Notes: a model not told the origin generated them from the letters alone. Positions 33,972 to 44,098 are shown, counted from the first letter of the stretch. The stretch is DNA of 64,000 nucleotides from Mangrovibacterium diazotrophicum (GCF_003610535.1 NZ_RAPN01000001.1:496001-560000), one strand, 5' to 3'. Numbers and translations are program-made.

Positions 33972-35753
33972 TCAGGCAAACATCGGCCCGTAAGTTTCGC
34001 AAGCTTTATAGTCCGCAGCCTCTTTATCCATGCCGAAAGATGCCCAGGCACTCGGTCTGAAAATAGATCCTTCCCCGACGTTGTGCATACAAACCGGAAT
34101 TCGAAGAATGGAAGCTAAAGTGATTAAATCGGCTCCAATATGTCCGAATGAAATGGCTCCATGGTTCGCTCCCCAATTGGCCATTACGCTGTAAACATCT
34201 TTAAAAGCTCCGTTCCCGGTTAAACGAGGCACGAACCAGGTTGTTGGCCATGTTGGGTTGGTACGTTCGTCCAAAATGCTGTGAACGTCATCCGGTAGCT
34301 CAACGGTCCAGCCCTCCGCTATTTGAATCACAGGCCCCAAGCCCTTTACCCAATTCACACGCGACATGGTAACCGGCATCTGCCCGGCTGTTTTAAATTG
34401 TGATGAATAGCCACCGCCCCTAAAATACCCCAGGTCAGCCGGACTCCAGACTGTATTCTCAAGACAGGCTGAAACATCTGCCTCCGTAATTTCCCAATAA
34501 GGTTTCATCACCGAATTTCCATCAGCATCTTTCTGTTGTGCTGTTGCATCCAGCGTTGTTGAGCCGGAATTGATTAGGTGGATAATGCCGTCTTTTGCCA
34601 AGCCGGTTAGCTCTTTACCTGTAACACGTTTCACGGATTCAGGGCTCCAGAACGTGCGAACATCCGAGAAAATCTGAGCTGTATTGGTTAACAAGTGGCC
34701 AAACAGCATTGGTACGGCATTTAAGCTGTCATTTTCTGTGGCAAACACAAACGCCTCACGGATGCCATTCCAATCGAATGAGGAGTTTAAAATCGCTTCT
34801 GTGAAGTCCGCGTTTGGATAGTAATCGGTCCATTGGCGTTGCCCCTGGAAACCTCCGGTAATCGCGTTATGACCTTTTGACTCCTCGCCAAATCCAAGTT
34901 CAGCCAATTTCGGATTACCAATCATCAGGTCGCGGCAGATCAACGTCATTTTTACGACAATCTCCCACTCCCAATCTTTTCGTTCACGATCCGTTTGTTT
35001 TGCAGCATCGTTGCGGTCTTCGCCTTCTTGGCAATTCGCTTTTACCCAGGCCAGCGCCTTCTCAAATTCTTCTTTATCGTAAATTTCCTGATCAATCCGT
35101 CGTTTGACTTCAACCGAATCAACAAATTCGGTGCGCATGCCCAAATAATCCTGGAAAAAATCGGGGTTAACCATTGAGCCGGCAATCCCCATCGATGTGT
35201 AGCCAATCGACAAATACGATTTCCCTTTCATTTGAGCGGCAGCCAGCGCTGCCTTCGCAAATCGCAGTATTTTTTCTTTTACATCATTGGGGATCGTTGT
35301 GTCTCCGGCATCCTGCACATCGCGGCCATAAATCCCGAATGCAGGCAGACCTTTCTGTGTGTAGCCAGCCAAGGCAGCTGCCAGGTAAACTGCCCCCGGA
35401 CGTTCCGTTCCGTTAAATCCCCAAACAGCTTTTGAAATCAGCGGATCGGCATCCATCACCTCGGTTCCGTAACACCAGCAAGGAGTTACCGTCAACGAAA
35501 CTTCAACCCCTTCGCGCTTGAATTTATCGGCGCAGTTTGCTGCATCTGCCACACCGCCAATCGTGGTGTCGGCAATAACACATTCTACCTTTTCTCCTGA
35601 CGGAAAACGCAGGTTCTCTTCGATCAAAGCAGCAGCAGCTTTGGCCATATTCATGGTTTGTACTTCAAGGGATTCGCGGACGCCGCGTTCACGTCCATCA
35701 ATGACAGGACGAATACCAACTTTAGGCAAACGTCCGATTAATCGGTTTGACAT
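33972..35753 (-). CDS. fucI: L-fucose isomerase
   Basis: A 593-residue aldose-ketose isomerase converting L-fucose to L-fuculose, with Mn2+. The start is the ATG at 35751-35753 ([20 protein letters not shown]); the frame extends 31 codons upstream with no homology-like sequence. Typical segments are [29 protein letters not shown]-like [32 protein letters not shown] (metal-binding Glu and Asp) and [18 protein letters not shown] (His). The length equals that of the E. coli enzyme. It is the first gene of a minus-strand unit with the mutarotase-like gene and fucP. Activity on D-arabinose is known for relatives. Confidence 0.95.
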   Translation of the reverse strand: MSNRLIGRLPKVGIRPVIDGRERGVRESLEVQTMNMAKAAAALIEENLRFPSGEKVECVIADTTIGGVADAANCADKFKREGVEVSLTVTPCWCYGTEVMDADPLISKAVWGFNGTERPGAVYLAAALAGYTQKGLPAFGIYGRDVQDAGDTTIPNDVKEKILRFAKAALAAAQMKGKSYLSIGYTSMGIAGSMVNPDFFQDYLGMRTEFVDSVEVKRRIDQEIYDKEEFEKALAWVKANCQEGEDRNDAAKQTDRERKDWEWEIVVKMTLICRDLMIGNPKLAELGFGEESKGHNAITGGFQGQRQWTDYYPNADFTEAILNSSFDWNGIREAFVFATENDSLNAVPMLFGHLLTNTAQIFSDVRTFWSPESVKRVTGKELTGLAKDGIIHLINSGSTTLDATAQQKDADGNSVMKPYWEITEADVSACLENTVWSPADLGYFRGGGYSSQFKTAGQMPVTMSRVNWVKGLGPVIQIAEGWTVELPDDVHSILDERTNPTWPTTWFVPRLTGNGAFKDVYSVMANWGANHGAISFGHIGADLITLASILRIPVCMHNVGEGSIFRPSAWASFGMDKEAADYKACETYGPMFA

Positions 35754-35835
35754 AGCAATATTGTGTTTTATTAGGTTATTGTATTGTGCTGTACTGTGCT
35801 GCAATTTATAATATTTTCTTTTAGCCTCATTTATG

Positions 35836-35864
35836 TTGATAAACATTTTTTATTAGTAGATTTG
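35836..35864 (+). promoter_or_regulatory. Promoter of the symporter gene
   Basis: TTG (35836-35838), 18 bases, then TAGATTTG (35857-35864): an exact match to TTG-N17-23-TAnnTTTG. The predicted leader is about 90 nt before the start codon at 35962. Confidence 0.65.
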
Positions 35865-35961
35865 TAACTATCAGTCAGTTATACCAGCTGATTGTAACCT
35901 GAACTAACGACTCTAATGACCTGCCTTAACGCTCAATATTTCAACCTCTTAAAACTCTGAT

Positions 35962-37182
35962 ATGTTTCTATTAAAAATGAAGCTTCACTGGCAAATTCTG
36001 ATCGCGTTGGTCATCGCCGTTCTATTTGGTTACTTCTTTGCTAACCAGGTTCAATACATCTCCTGGATGGGCGACATTTTCCTACGCTTACTGAAAATGA
36101 TTATTATTCCGCTTATTTTCAGTTCTATTATCAGCGGTGTTACCAGCATGGGAAGCGGCAAAAATCTTGGTCGGTTGGGATTGAAGACACTCTCCTACTA
36201 CTTGTTCACCTCGCTTTTTGCCATCCTGACTGGTTTGGTCATGGTGAATCTGATCCGCCCCGGAGTTGGTGTCGACTTAGGATTACATTCCAATGCTCCT
36301 CAATTTGAAGCGCACGAATCGAAAATTTCGGATATCTTCTTCCGGATGATTCCGGAGAACATCTTTCAATCGCTTTACAACGGCGACATTTTATCAATCA
36401 TCTTCTTTGCCATCCTGTTTGGCTTCTTTATAAATGCATCGAAAACGAAATACCAGCAAACGCTGACCAACTTTTTCGATGCGGTATTCGATGTGATGAT
36501 GCAGCTCACCATGTTCATTATTCGGTTTACACCGCTTGGTATTTTGGGCATTGTTGCCAAGGAAGTCGCCCGCAACGCCGAGCAACTTTCATCCATCGCA
36601 GGTAGCATGGCCATCTATATGCTCACCGTTATTCTGGCGCTATCGATTCACGCATTTATAACGCTGCCTGTGATTGTAAAACTGGTTGGCAAGGCACATC
36701 CCTACCGCCACTTAAAAAACATGCTATCCCCGCTCTTAACGGCATTTTCTACCTCGTCATCAAGTGCAACTCTACCACTGACAATTGAAGCCGTTGAGAA
36801 AGAAAGTGGCGTATCAAATAAAATCACAAGTTTTACTCTTCCTCTGGGTGCAACCATCAATATGGACGGCACCGCGCTTTACGAGTGCGTGGCAGCTATG
36901 TTTATCGCGCAGGTTTACGGAATTGAATTGGGCTTCGGCCAACAGATGCTGGTGGTTGTGACAGCTCTTTTAGCCTCAATCGGAGCTGCAGGAATTCCGA
37001 TGGCCGGACTTGTGATGATTACGATAATTCTATCGGCCGTAAACTTGCCGCTGGAAGGTGTTGGGTTGATTTTGGCAGTCGATCGTATCCTGGATATGTA
37101 CCGTACATCTGTAAATGTATGGAGCGACAGCTGTGGTGCGGTGATCATCGCCAAAAGTGAAGGCGAGAAAACGCTCGTGTAA
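35962..37182 (+). CDS. Dicarboxylate/amino acid:cation symporter (DAACS)
   Basis: A 406-residue sodium- or proton-coupled transporter of the GltP/DctA family in the inner membrane. The second Met (MKLHWQIL, residue 6) is an alternative start. The re-entrant hairpin serine motif is FSTSSSSATLPLTIE near 259-272; the NMDGTALYE cation-binding motif is near 296; the last helices contain RTSVNVWSDSCGAVI with the substrate-binding Asp and Asn positions. It probably imports glutamate, aspartate or C4-dicarboxylates. It is divergent from fucI and has its own promoter. Confidence 0.92.
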   Translation: MFLLKMKLHWQILIALVIAVLFGYFFANQVQYISWMGDIFLRLLKMIIIPLIFSSIISGVTSMGSGKNLGRLGLKTLSYYLFTSLFAILTGLVMVNLIRPGVGVDLGLHSNAPQFEAHESKISDIFFRMIPENIFQSLYNGDILSIIFFAILFGFFINASKTKYQQTLTNFFDAVFDVMMQLTMFIIRFTPLGILGIVAKEVARNAEQLSSIAGSMAIYMLTVILALSIHAFITLPVIVKLVGKAHPYRHLKNMLSPLLTAFSTSSSSATLPLTIEAVEKESGVSNKITSFTLPLGATINMDGTALYECVAAMFIAQVYGIELGFGQQMLVVVTALLASIGAAGIPMAGLVMITIILSAVNLPLEGVGLILAVDRILDMYRTSVNVWSDSCGAVIIAKSEGEKTLV

Positions 37183-37342
37183 GCATGATTAAATTGATTC
37201 GGCATGCGGCTGCCGACGTGAAAATAACCGAAGGTTGCCGGAAGTGTTGGAGGCGGTTGAAAACAATTGTGCCTTCAACTTCTCCTTCCTGCGTTCAGGC
37301 GCTTCCGATGTCATCCCGTGAGTAGATTTGTCCTAAGATTTT

Positions 37343-37393
37343 CAAAAAAAATTCCCAACTCCAATAGCGAAAGCTACTCAAAGTTGGGAATTT
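37343..37393 (-). terminator. Terminator of the slyD-aroC-DUF134 unit
   Basis: AAATTCCCAACT (37349-37360) pairs with AGTTGGGAATTT (37382-37393). An inner TAGC-GAAA-GCTA stem-loop (37365-37376) sits between. On the minus strand the stem runs into a long T tract. Confidence 0.85.
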
Positions 37394-37413
37394 CATAGGG
37401 GCGTTTCAAAAAT

Positions 37414-37830
37414 CTAATCTTCTTCTGAATAATATTCATTCAGTGTAATAATCTCCAACGAGTTACATACCGGGCAGGTTTTATCGGTTTCGACTAACCG
37501 GTTAAATTTAGCCTGGCAGTTGTTGCAGTAAAACCAGTTGTCGTCGAACTGGAAGTTACCACCACGAATAATCAGGTCCTTTCCTTCCACCATTGATTGA
37601 GCGACTTTGTTTCGAGCCGATTCGTAGATTCGTGTCAGGGTAGGACGCGATACATCCATGCAAACAGCTGCTTCTTCCTGCGTCATGTTCTCGTAGTCCA
37701 ATAGCTTGATGGCTTCATACTCCTCGAAATAAAGAACAACCTGCTCCGACCTGTTCTTGGGGCCGTACACAGACAATCCTTTAATTGCGGGAGGAGCCAA
37801 CAGTCGGCGGTCTCTTTTTTTCCGTGGCAT
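37414..37830 (-). CDS. DUF134 DNA-binding protein with C-terminal zinc ribbon
   Basis: A 138-residue protein. The N-terminal part begins [25 protein letters not shown] sigma-70-region-4-like helix-turn-helix (EAIKLLDYENMTQEEAAVCMDVSRPTLTRIY, about 53-83) is the DUF134 core. The last third has a zinc-ribbon pattern, CNNC near 101 and CPVC near 120. It is probably a small transcription regulator; targets are unknown. Its start shares a base with the aroC stop (TAATG), so translation is coupled. Confidence 0.85.
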   Translation of the reverse strand: MPRKKRDRRLLAPPAIKGLSVYGPKNRSEQVVLYFEEYEAIKLLDYENMTQEEAAVCMDVSRPTLTRIYESARNKVAQSMVEGKDLIIRGGNFQFDDNWFYCNNCQAKFNRLVETDKTCPVCNSLEIITLNEYYSEED

Positions 37831-38903
37831 TAAATCTGATTTATTTTATTCAACAAATAATGATCGGCTATAACAAGAGCAGCCATTGCTTCCACAATCG
37901 GAACGGCTCTTGGGAGAACACACGGATCATGTCGTCCTTTCGGATTGATGACCGTTTCGTTTTCTTCTTTATCGACGGTGTGCTGTTCTTTCAACAGCGT
38001 TGCGATGGGTTTAAAAGCAACATTGAAATAAATGTCTTCTCCGTTGCTGATACCTCCCTGAATACCTCCGGAATTGTTGGTTTTGGTACGAATACCGCTC
38101 TCTGTCTTGATAAAAATATCGTTGTGCTCCGATCCCGATAATTTGGTCCCTTCAAAGCCGGAACCATACTCGAAACCTTTCACGGCGTTAATTCCCAGCA
38201 TGGCGTGACCTAAGTCGGCATGCAGTTTGTTAAAAACCGGCTCGCCGAAACCTGTCGGCACCCCTTGAATAACCGCTTGAATTACTCCGCCCACTGTGTC
38301 GCGATCTCTTCCTGCCTCTTCAATTCGGGCAATCATTTTCTCGGCAACTTCAGCGTCGGGACAACGAACGATGTTTGAATCAATCTGGCTCAGGTCTATA
38401 TCCTTGTAACTTTTCTGAAGTTCGATTTCGCCAACACGCTTCACGAAAGCATCAATACGAATACCCTGCTTTTGCAGCAGAAGTTTGGCAATGGCACCAG
38501 CCACAACACGGGCAATTGTTTCGCGAGCCGATGAACGGCCGCCTCCACGATGATCGCGGCTACCATACTTCTGAATATACGTGTAATCGGCATGCGACGG
38601 ACGGTAAACGTCTTTCAGGTTGTTATAATCGTTGGAATGCTGATCCTGATTCCAAACCATAAAACCGATTGGCGTACCTTGCGTTTTACCTTCAAAAATA
38701 CCGGATAAAAATTCGACCCTGTCAGCTTCGTTCCTTTGAGTTGTAATTTTTGATTGGCCTGGTTTTCTTCGATTTAATTCATTCTGAATGAATTCCATAT
38801 CAATTTCCAACCCGGCTGGGCAACCGTCGATAACACCGCCAATTCCGCGGCCATGTGATTCTCCAAAGGAAGTAAGTCTGAAGATTTGTCCGAAGCTATT
38901 CAT
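37830..38903 (-). CDS. aroC: Chorismate synthase
   Basis: A 357-residue FMN-dependent lyase making chorismate from EPSP, the last step of the shikimate pathway. The start ATG at 38901-38903 gives [23 protein letters not shown], containing the GESHG signature. [14 protein letters not shown] and [14 protein letters not shown] near 105-135 are the other family signatures, and [19 protein letters not shown] is near the end. The upstream extension from a TTG start was rejected because it crosses a hairpin (38919-38943). It lies between slyD and the DUF134 gene. Confidence 0.97.
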   Translation of the reverse strand: MNSFGQIFRLTSFGESHGRGIGGVIDGCPAGLEIDMEFIQNELNRRKPGQSKITTQRNEADRVEFLSGIFEGKTQGTPIGFMVWNQDQHSNDYNNLKDVYRPSHADYTYIQKYGSRDHRGGGRSSARETIARVVAGAIAKLLLQKQGIRIDAFVKRVGEIELQKSYKDIDLSQIDSNIVRCPDAEVAEKMIARIEEAGRDRDTVGGVIQAVIQGVPTGFGEPVFNKLHADLGHAMLGINAVKGFEYGSGFEGTKLSGSEHNDIFIKTESGIRTKTNNSGGIQGGISNGEDIYFNVAFKPIATLLKEQHTVDKEENETVINPKGRHDPCVLPRAVPIVEAMAALVIADHYLLNKINQI

Positions 38904-38918
38904 TGTAAAATTTTGTAG

Positions 38919-38943
38919 CCTTGCCACCCAGTGAGTGGCAAGG
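38919..38943 (-). repeat. Hairpin in the aroC leader
   Basis: CCTTGCCAC (38919-38927) and GTGGCAAGG (38935-38943) form a perfect 9-bp stem with a 7-base loop, 15 bp upstream of the aroC start. No T-run follows on the minus strand, so it may affect translation or RNA stability rather than terminate. Confidence 0.5.
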
Positions 38944-38975
38944 TATGAGAGAATAAAAAAGTCTGTCAAGAAAGA

Positions 38976-39578
38976 TTAGCAACCGCAACCGCAGCCACCA
39001 CTTGCGCTTTCAGTAGAGCAAGATTCGTCATCGCAACCACAGCCACCGCTTCCGCAACTTGAGTCACTTCCGCAACCACAGCCGCTTCCGCAACCACCGT
39101 GAATTGTTGCTGCGATTTCTTCGTCGGTAGCTTCGCGTACTTCCAGAATATCGCCTGTAAAATGCAGGTCCTCACCAGCCAATGGGTGGTTAAAGTCCAT
39201 TTTTACAGCTTCCTCTGTAATTTCCAAAACCAAACCATTCATGCGTTGGCCGCTTGTGCTCATCATTGGAACAGTGTTGCCAATTTTGATGATGTCATCA
39301 TCGAACTTACCGTCCATGATGAAAATAGATTTAGGAAGATCAACAATTGCATTCTCATCAATCTCTCCGTAAGCATCTGCACAATTCAAATCTATTTCGA
39401 ATGTTTTGCCTTGTTCCATACCTTCCAGTAAAGCTTCGAATTTAGGGAGCATAGTTCCGGCTCCGTATACAAAGCTCAATGGTCTCTCAGCTGTTGCCTG
39501 TTCGATCAATTCACCCTCTGCACCACCGATTCTCAGATCGTAGGTCAGAGAAACCATTTTGTTTTTTGAAATCGCCAT
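38976..39578 (-). CDS. slyD: SlyD-like FKBP peptidyl-prolyl isomerase with cysteine-rich tail
   Basis: A 200-residue protein. The FKBP domain (about 1-65 and 120-150) surrounds the insert-in-flap chaperone domain (about 66-120), as in SlyD: VYGAGTMLPKFEALLEGMEQGKTFEI, NGLVLEITEEAVKMDFNHPLAGEDL. After residue 155 comes a Gly/Cys/Ser tail with ten cysteines and one His (HGGCGSGCGCG at its start), replacing the His-rich tail of E. coli SlyD. It is likely a metal-binding folding catalyst in the cytoplasm. It is followed by aroC. Confidence 0.88.
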   Translation of the reverse strand: MAISKNKMVSLTYDLRIGGAEGELIEQATAERPLSFVYGAGTMLPKFEALLEGMEQGKTFEIDLNCADAYGEIDENAIVDLPKSIFIMDGKFDDDIIKIGNTVPMMSTSGQRMNGLVLEITEEAVKMDFNHPLAGEDLHFTGDILEVREATDEEIAATIHGGCGSGCGCGSDSSCGSGGCGCDDESCSTESASGGCGCGC

Positions 39579-39906
39579 ATCAAATTATTTAGATTGATTT
39601 TTAATAATTAAACTGCAAAGAAATAAAAATCATGCCATTAAAAAAAGACACTCTATTCCTATTTATTTTATTTAAAGATAACATCATAAACCAACATTAG
39701 TTTATTTGCCGGATCGATGTCTCTCAGTGTTAACAAAGATTTATCTAAGGCTATAATAACGATTGAAGCGCAAAAGAGTTTGTGAATACGAAAAATATCT
39801 GTTCAACTCCTTCATCCGTTACTCTTGGTGCCCCGCTCTTCGCTACGCCTTCGAATTCGGCAAGTCCGATTGATCAAATATCGCACCAAGTTTCAATGGC
39901 TCCGGA
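39579..39906. other. Intergenic region between slyD and lptD
   Basis: This 328-bp gap lies upstream of slyD and downstream of lptD, both on the minus strand. It is AT-rich near slyD and more GC-rich near lptD. I see no exact -7 match, no clear terminator for lptD and no ORF with protein-like composition. Confidence 0.5.
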
Positions 39907-42648
39907 TTAATTATCGTACCAGCTCTTGTTTTTGTCGATCTTAAGGTCTTTCAACATCGAAGAAGAAGCATTCAGAGAGAAGCTGTAACTTTTACGATCA
40001 CCAAACGGTACGAAGTTGAAACTCATACTCCAGCAGTGTAACGAACGCGAAATATTAAACGTTGTAAACGAAAATTCTTTGGCTTGAATATCAAAGTTTG
40101 TCGTCATTGTCATATTCCACTTATCGGTCAAACTCAGTCGCCCATTGAAATTAACACTCTGATTTATAGTAGCTGATTCGAATGGATTCGATTTTGAATA
40201 ACTCATGGTGTAGTCCATTCGGAACTCCCAGGGAATACTAAAGTCGTAATATTGAGGTCCGGTCATCATCAGTACCGGCAGCGGCTGTCCGAATTCATCA
40301 AAACCGGTATCGGGCTGTCCACTACTTTGTGGCCCTTGCCCGGGTTGTCCCCCGCCAGTTCCGCCTTTGTTGCCTCCTTTTTTGTCCTTCGACTTAAACG
40401 ACAAGCCAAAGGAGAGGTTCGCATTGGTAAGCCGCCCTAACTTTGCCAATCCCGACCGGTGATTCCAGGCATACTGGTTAATCGTGACATCACCGGTTGT
40501 ATCTGTCAAATACGGGTTTAAAGTACCTCCAAAGTTAATACTGATCCCCTTGATGGTTGTACGGCCGCGTATGGCGATATTACTCAGGTTCAACGAGTCG
40601 GCCACCAGGTTGTATGAGCCACTGAAACTCAGGTTTTCCAAGATCTTGACTTTCGTGTACTTGTCATCGCTTTTTTCTCCCCCCTCCGTATTGGTGCTGC
40701 TAATTGTATCTGTCCTCGCTGCCATTTTGGCTTCGATGTTGTTTGACAAACCAAAGGAGATGGCCCCACTCTCACCTCGGGACGTTGAACCGAACACTCC
40801 GTTCTGGAAACGGTTAAAATATTTGATTTTACCCTTGGCATCAACATAACTGTCCCAGAATCCGTATTTCGGATCGCCGAAGTCGGGGCGGTAACTGAAA
40901 CTCATGGTGGGCGTCATTTTATGACGAATCGCTTTAATGCGCGAGTTCGGGTTTTTAATCAAATACATCCCGTAAATATTCGTCGATGCACTCAATGAAT
41001 ATGAATATTCGTAGTTCCGTTTGAAGCCGTAAATGGTGTCTTTCAGAATCATCTCTTCACCGGTCACATGGTTGAAGATATATTTCGACTGCACCTCGTT
41101 GGTGTACCATCGTTCTTTGTAAGTAAATGACGGGCTCATATTGATGTACTTCAGCAAGTTGAAGCTTGGCAAAGTAATCGGAATACTGTGCTGCCAACCG
41201 TTCTGCCAATCCTTAACCAACGACATCTGTAGAATAGAATCCTCGCGCGCGGTGATTGAGTTTTTGATATTACCGGTGTAACCAATGCTGATTTTCTCCC
41301 AAAATCTCGTTTTTCCGACGTGGTTCTTACTTTTAAACGGATAGATCTTAGACATACTGAAGGTCATCTCCGGGAAGCTAATCGTCATTGTTGAATCCGA
41401 AGAATTCTGCGAGTGCCGGAAGTTAACCGACATATTGAACGGCGAATTTTCCCATTTTTTAGAGTAGCTGATACTCGAAGACTTCTGGGAGTTCAAATAG
41501 CTGTATACGTTATACGAGTTTTGTTTGTCGTAACTGGAGGTTGACATGTTTACACTGGCCGAAAACGTTTGATACGGATTCGCTTTGCTGTCCTGCGAAT
41601 GTGTCCACTGAATGCTAAAACCGGGACTCCTGCTATAATCGGGCAACCCTTCTTCACTGTACTTATTCACATTATACTTGATGTTCACACTCCCGTTGAA
41701 CTTGTATCGCTTTCGGTAATTTGAACTAAAGTAAGTACCCCAAGATCCTTTGGAATAAATATCCCCTTTCAAGGTCACATCAAAATACTCGCTTGCAGCC
41801 CAATAGTATCCTCCTTCACGCAGGAAGAAACCACGACTGTTTTCCTCTCCGTACGACGGGATAATGATCCCCGACGAATAACTGGGTGAATTCGGGAAAA
41901 AGCCAAATGGCAAAATGGGAAAATAGATCGGAAAATCTTCCAAAACCATATAGGCCGGCCCGGTAATAATCTTTTTGTTAGAAATGACTTTGGCCTTTGT
42001 CATTTTCAGGTAAAAGTGCGGGTGATCAGCATCACAGGTTGTGTATTTACCATTCTTCAGAATGAATGCATCCTTGCTGACTTTTTTGGTCCGTTCGCTA
42101 TGAACGTAGCCCTCTCCCTGTTCGGTTTTCACATCCTGAATGATCCCTTTCTGCGACTTGAAATTATAGCGAAGTGTCTTACATTCAAACTCATCGGTTC
42201 CATCCTTAAAAATCGGGTTGCCCTGCATCACACCGGTCGAATCCGGCAATCCTTCAGCGTAAACCTCTTTTGTATTTAAATCGAGAATGATGTAATCAGC
42301 TGTCAGCTCAATATTTTCGTAGGTAACAACGCCACCTTTATACATGTACACTTTTTTGCCGTCGAGCGCAACAATTATGGAGTCTTGTGCATTATAGTTG
42401 ATGGTTGCATCCAGCACCGGCTTCTTTTCCTTGGCTTCTGTCTGAAGTGTATCCGTTAGAAGTGAATCGGCAGGCAGTGCCAAACTGTCGGGTATTGCAG
42501 GCATAGCCAACGAATCGGGCGCAATACTTATTAATGAATCAGGAAAGTCCAGCTCTTCAATCACGAGCTTAGGTGTCTCTTGTGCATTAGCACACAGACC
42601 AATCAGGAGAAAAAGGTATATTACTAGTTTTCGTTTCAAAATGCCCAT
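39907..42648 (-). CDS. lptD: LPS-assembly protein LptD
   Basis: A 913-residue outer-membrane protein from the ATG at 42646-42648 (MGILKRKLVIYLFLLIGLCANAQ signal). A Pro/Asp/Ser/Leu-rich low-complexity stretch (about 30-75) precedes the OstA-like jellyroll (about 85-290, with YMYKGGVVTYENIELTADYI and a KNGKYTTCDADHPHF segment), then a large beta-barrel. In the barrel, a Gly/Gln/Pro-rich linker (near residues 755-785) interrupts two strands and is probably an extracellular or periplasmic loop. Such LptD proteins insert lipopolysaccharide into the outer leaflet with LptE. A candidate -7 element lies at 42679-42686. Confidence 0.9.
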   Translation of the reverse strand: MGILKRKLVIYLFLLIGLCANAQETPKLVIEELDFPDSLISIAPDSLAMPAIPDSLALPADSLLTDTLQTEAKEKKPVLDATINYNAQDSIIVALDGKKVYMYKGGVVTYENIELTADYIILDLNTKEVYAEGLPDSTGVMQGNPIFKDGTDEFECKTLRYNFKSQKGIIQDVKTEQGEGYVHSERTKKVSKDAFILKNGKYTTCDADHPHFYLKMTKAKVISNKKIITGPAYMVLEDFPIYFPILPFGFFPNSPSYSSGIIIPSYGEENSRGFFLREGGYYWAASEYFDVTLKGDIYSKGSWGTYFSSNYRKRYKFNGSVNIKYNVNKYSEEGLPDYSRSPGFSIQWTHSQDSKANPYQTFSASVNMSTSSYDKQNSYNVYSYLNSQKSSSISYSKKWENSPFNMSVNFRHSQNSSDSTMTISFPEMTFSMSKIYPFKSKNHVGKTRFWEKISIGYTGNIKNSITAREDSILQMSLVKDWQNGWQHSIPITLPSFNLLKYINMSPSFTYKERWYTNEVQSKYIFNHVTGEEMILKDTIYGFKRNYEYSYSLSASTNIYGMYLIKNPNSRIKAIRHKMTPTMSFSYRPDFGDPKYGFWDSYVDAKGKIKYFNRFQNGVFGSTSRGESGAISFGLSNNIEAKMAARTDTISSTNTEGGEKSDDKYTKVKILENLSFSGSYNLVADSLNLSNIAIRGRTTIKGISINFGGTLNPYLTDTTGDVTINQYAWNHRSGLAKLGRLTNANLSFGLSFKSKDKKGGNKGGTGGGQPGQGPQSSGQPDTGFDEFGQPLPVLMMTGPQYYDFSIPWEFRMDYTMSYSKSNPFESATINQSVNFNGRLSLTDKWNMTMTTNFDIQAKEFSFTTFNISRSLHCWSMSFNFVPFGDRKSYSFSLNASSSMLKDLKIDKNKSWYDN

Positions 42649-42678
42649 AAAAATTGCCTTCGTTGGCTGGTTGGTGTG

Positions 42679-42686
42679 CAAAAATA
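42679..42686 (-). promoter_or_regulatory. Candidate -7 element of lptD
   Basis: The minus strand reads TATTTTTG, an exact TAnnTTTG match, about 31 bp before the lptD start. No clear -33 element is visible. Confidence 0.45.
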
Positions 42687-42769
42687 TAAATTCATCGGCG
42701 ACTAAGTGGTTAACAGCTGAAAAATAATATTAATATTTCTATTTTTACCCGAGCAAAGTTTGATTGTAC

Positions 42770-43966
42770 ATGGTGGTTATCCGGTATTTACTTCTCATTT
42801 CTCTAGTTGTACTCTACAGTGCGAACTCGCACGTCTACGCAAAAAAGATAAGCAATAAAAGCTTCACAATTGTCATCGACCCCGGGCACGGCGGTCATGA
42901 TCCGGGAGCTATTTATCAGAAAATTAGAGAAAAAGATGTTGTCCTGAATCTGGCAATCCGCTTGGGAAGATACATCAACCAGGAAATGCCCGATGTAAAA
43001 ATTGTCTTCACCCGGAAAACCGATGTTTTCATTCCGCTTCACGAACGTGCCGAAAAAGCCATTGCCAGCAAGGCCGACCTGTTTCTGTCGCTTCACGCCA
43101 ACTCGTGCCCTACTCCTTCGGTTAGCGGTACCGAAACTTTCGTTTTGGGGATGCACAAAACAGAAGAAAACCTCGACGTTGCCAAAAAGGAAAACTCGGT
43201 AATTTTAATCGAAGACGATTACTCGACCCGTTACGAAGGTTTCGACCCGAATTCGTCAGAATCATACATCATGTTCGACCTCGTACAGGAAGAATATTTT
43301 GATCAAAGCGTGACCATGGCTGCTTTGGTGCAAAACAATTTCAAGAACCACGCAAAACGAAATGACCGGGGCGTCAAGCAAGCCGGCTTCCTTGTACTTC
43401 GTCAAACCAGCATGCCCAGCATTTTGGTTGAAGCAGGTTATTTAAGCAATGAGGCCGAAGCGCAATACTTAAACTCGGAAAAGGGACAGACCGAACTGGC
43501 AAAATCGATTTGCGATGCCGTGAAATCCTACAAGACGAGTTACGAAACAAAAAACGACTTCGAGCTGAAAAGTATCGTCAATGAAGAAACGAAAGAAGAC
43601 CGGTCGAACGAAGGACAGCACGCTCCGCCTGCCGAAACTTCCAAGCCTGAGATAAAAACGGAACTTCAGAAAACCGCACCGATTGTAGAGAAAGCCCGGC
43701 CGAAGGAAGTTTATTACAGCATTCAACTGGCAGTAACACATACTAAACTGGAGCTAAAACCCTACAATTTCCGTGGTTTGGATTCTGTTTACATGATCGA
43801 AAACAACGGTGTTTATAAATATTACTACGCCAGAGAGCAAAGCTTCGAAGCTATTCTGAAACGAAAAGAAGAAGCAAAACAACATTATAATGACGCTTTT
43901 ATTGCCGCTTTCTGCGAAGGGAAACAGATTTCGGTTGACGAAGCCCGCGCCCTGCAACAACGGTAG
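42770..43966 (+). CDS. N-acetylmuramoyl-L-alanine amidase
   Basis: A protein of about 398 residues from the ATG at 42770; a TTG two codons upstream is less likely. The signal peptide is followed by an Amidase_3 domain (about 32-245) with zinc ligands His in IDPGHGGHDPG, Glu in REKDVVLN, and His in FLSLHANSC, plus catalytic Glu in SILVEAGYLSN. A Lys/Glu/Pro linker (about 265-310) leads to a C-terminal domain (about 315-395, YYSIQLAVT...YKYYYAREQSFEAIL) that resembles a SPOR-like peptidoglycan-binding module. It cleaves cell-wall stem peptides during division. It is divergent from lptD and cotranscribed with the MCE gene. Confidence 0.92.
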   Translation: MVVIRYLLLISLVVLYSANSHVYAKKISNKSFTIVIDPGHGGHDPGAIYQKIREKDVVLNLAIRLGRYINQEMPDVKIVFTRKTDVFIPLHERAEKAIASKADLFLSLHANSCPTPSVSGTETFVLGMHKTEENLDVAKKENSVILIEDDYSTRYEGFDPNSSESYIMFDLVQEEYFDQSVTMAALVQNNFKNHAKRNDRGVKQAGFLVLRQTSMPSILVEAGYLSNEAEAQYLNSEKGQTELAKSICDAVKSYKTSYETKNDFELKSIVNEETKEDRSNEGQHAPPAETSKPEIKTELQKTAPIVEKARPKEVYYSIQLAVTHTKLELKPYNFRGLDSVYMIENNGVYKYYYAREQSFEAILKRKEEAKQHYNDAFIAAFCEGKQISVDEARALQQR

Positions 43967-44098
43967 TTATTCACATAAGCTTGTTTTCTACTCCAATGCT
44001 TAGTATTATTGCATAATCAAGTTGTTGTAGAAAACCAATCCGAACTAATTCTTACAAATTTTAGGTCACAACATCGGAAAACCCTTAAAAAAATCAAC

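Noticed and set aside
37186-37326. 46-codon ORF and a second frame reading PEVLEAVENN, possible relic of a dehydrogenase-like gene
   Set aside because: Too short, with no conserved continuation; I cannot separate it from chance.
38904-38969. TTG-initiated extension of chorismate synthase
   Set aside because: The extra 22 residues lie upstream of the conserved MNSFGQIFR start and cross a hairpin.
39850-39868. Short shared word GCAAGTCCGAT here and near 50600
   Set aside because: Eleven bases occurring twice in 64 kb with no common context are not enough to call a repeat.
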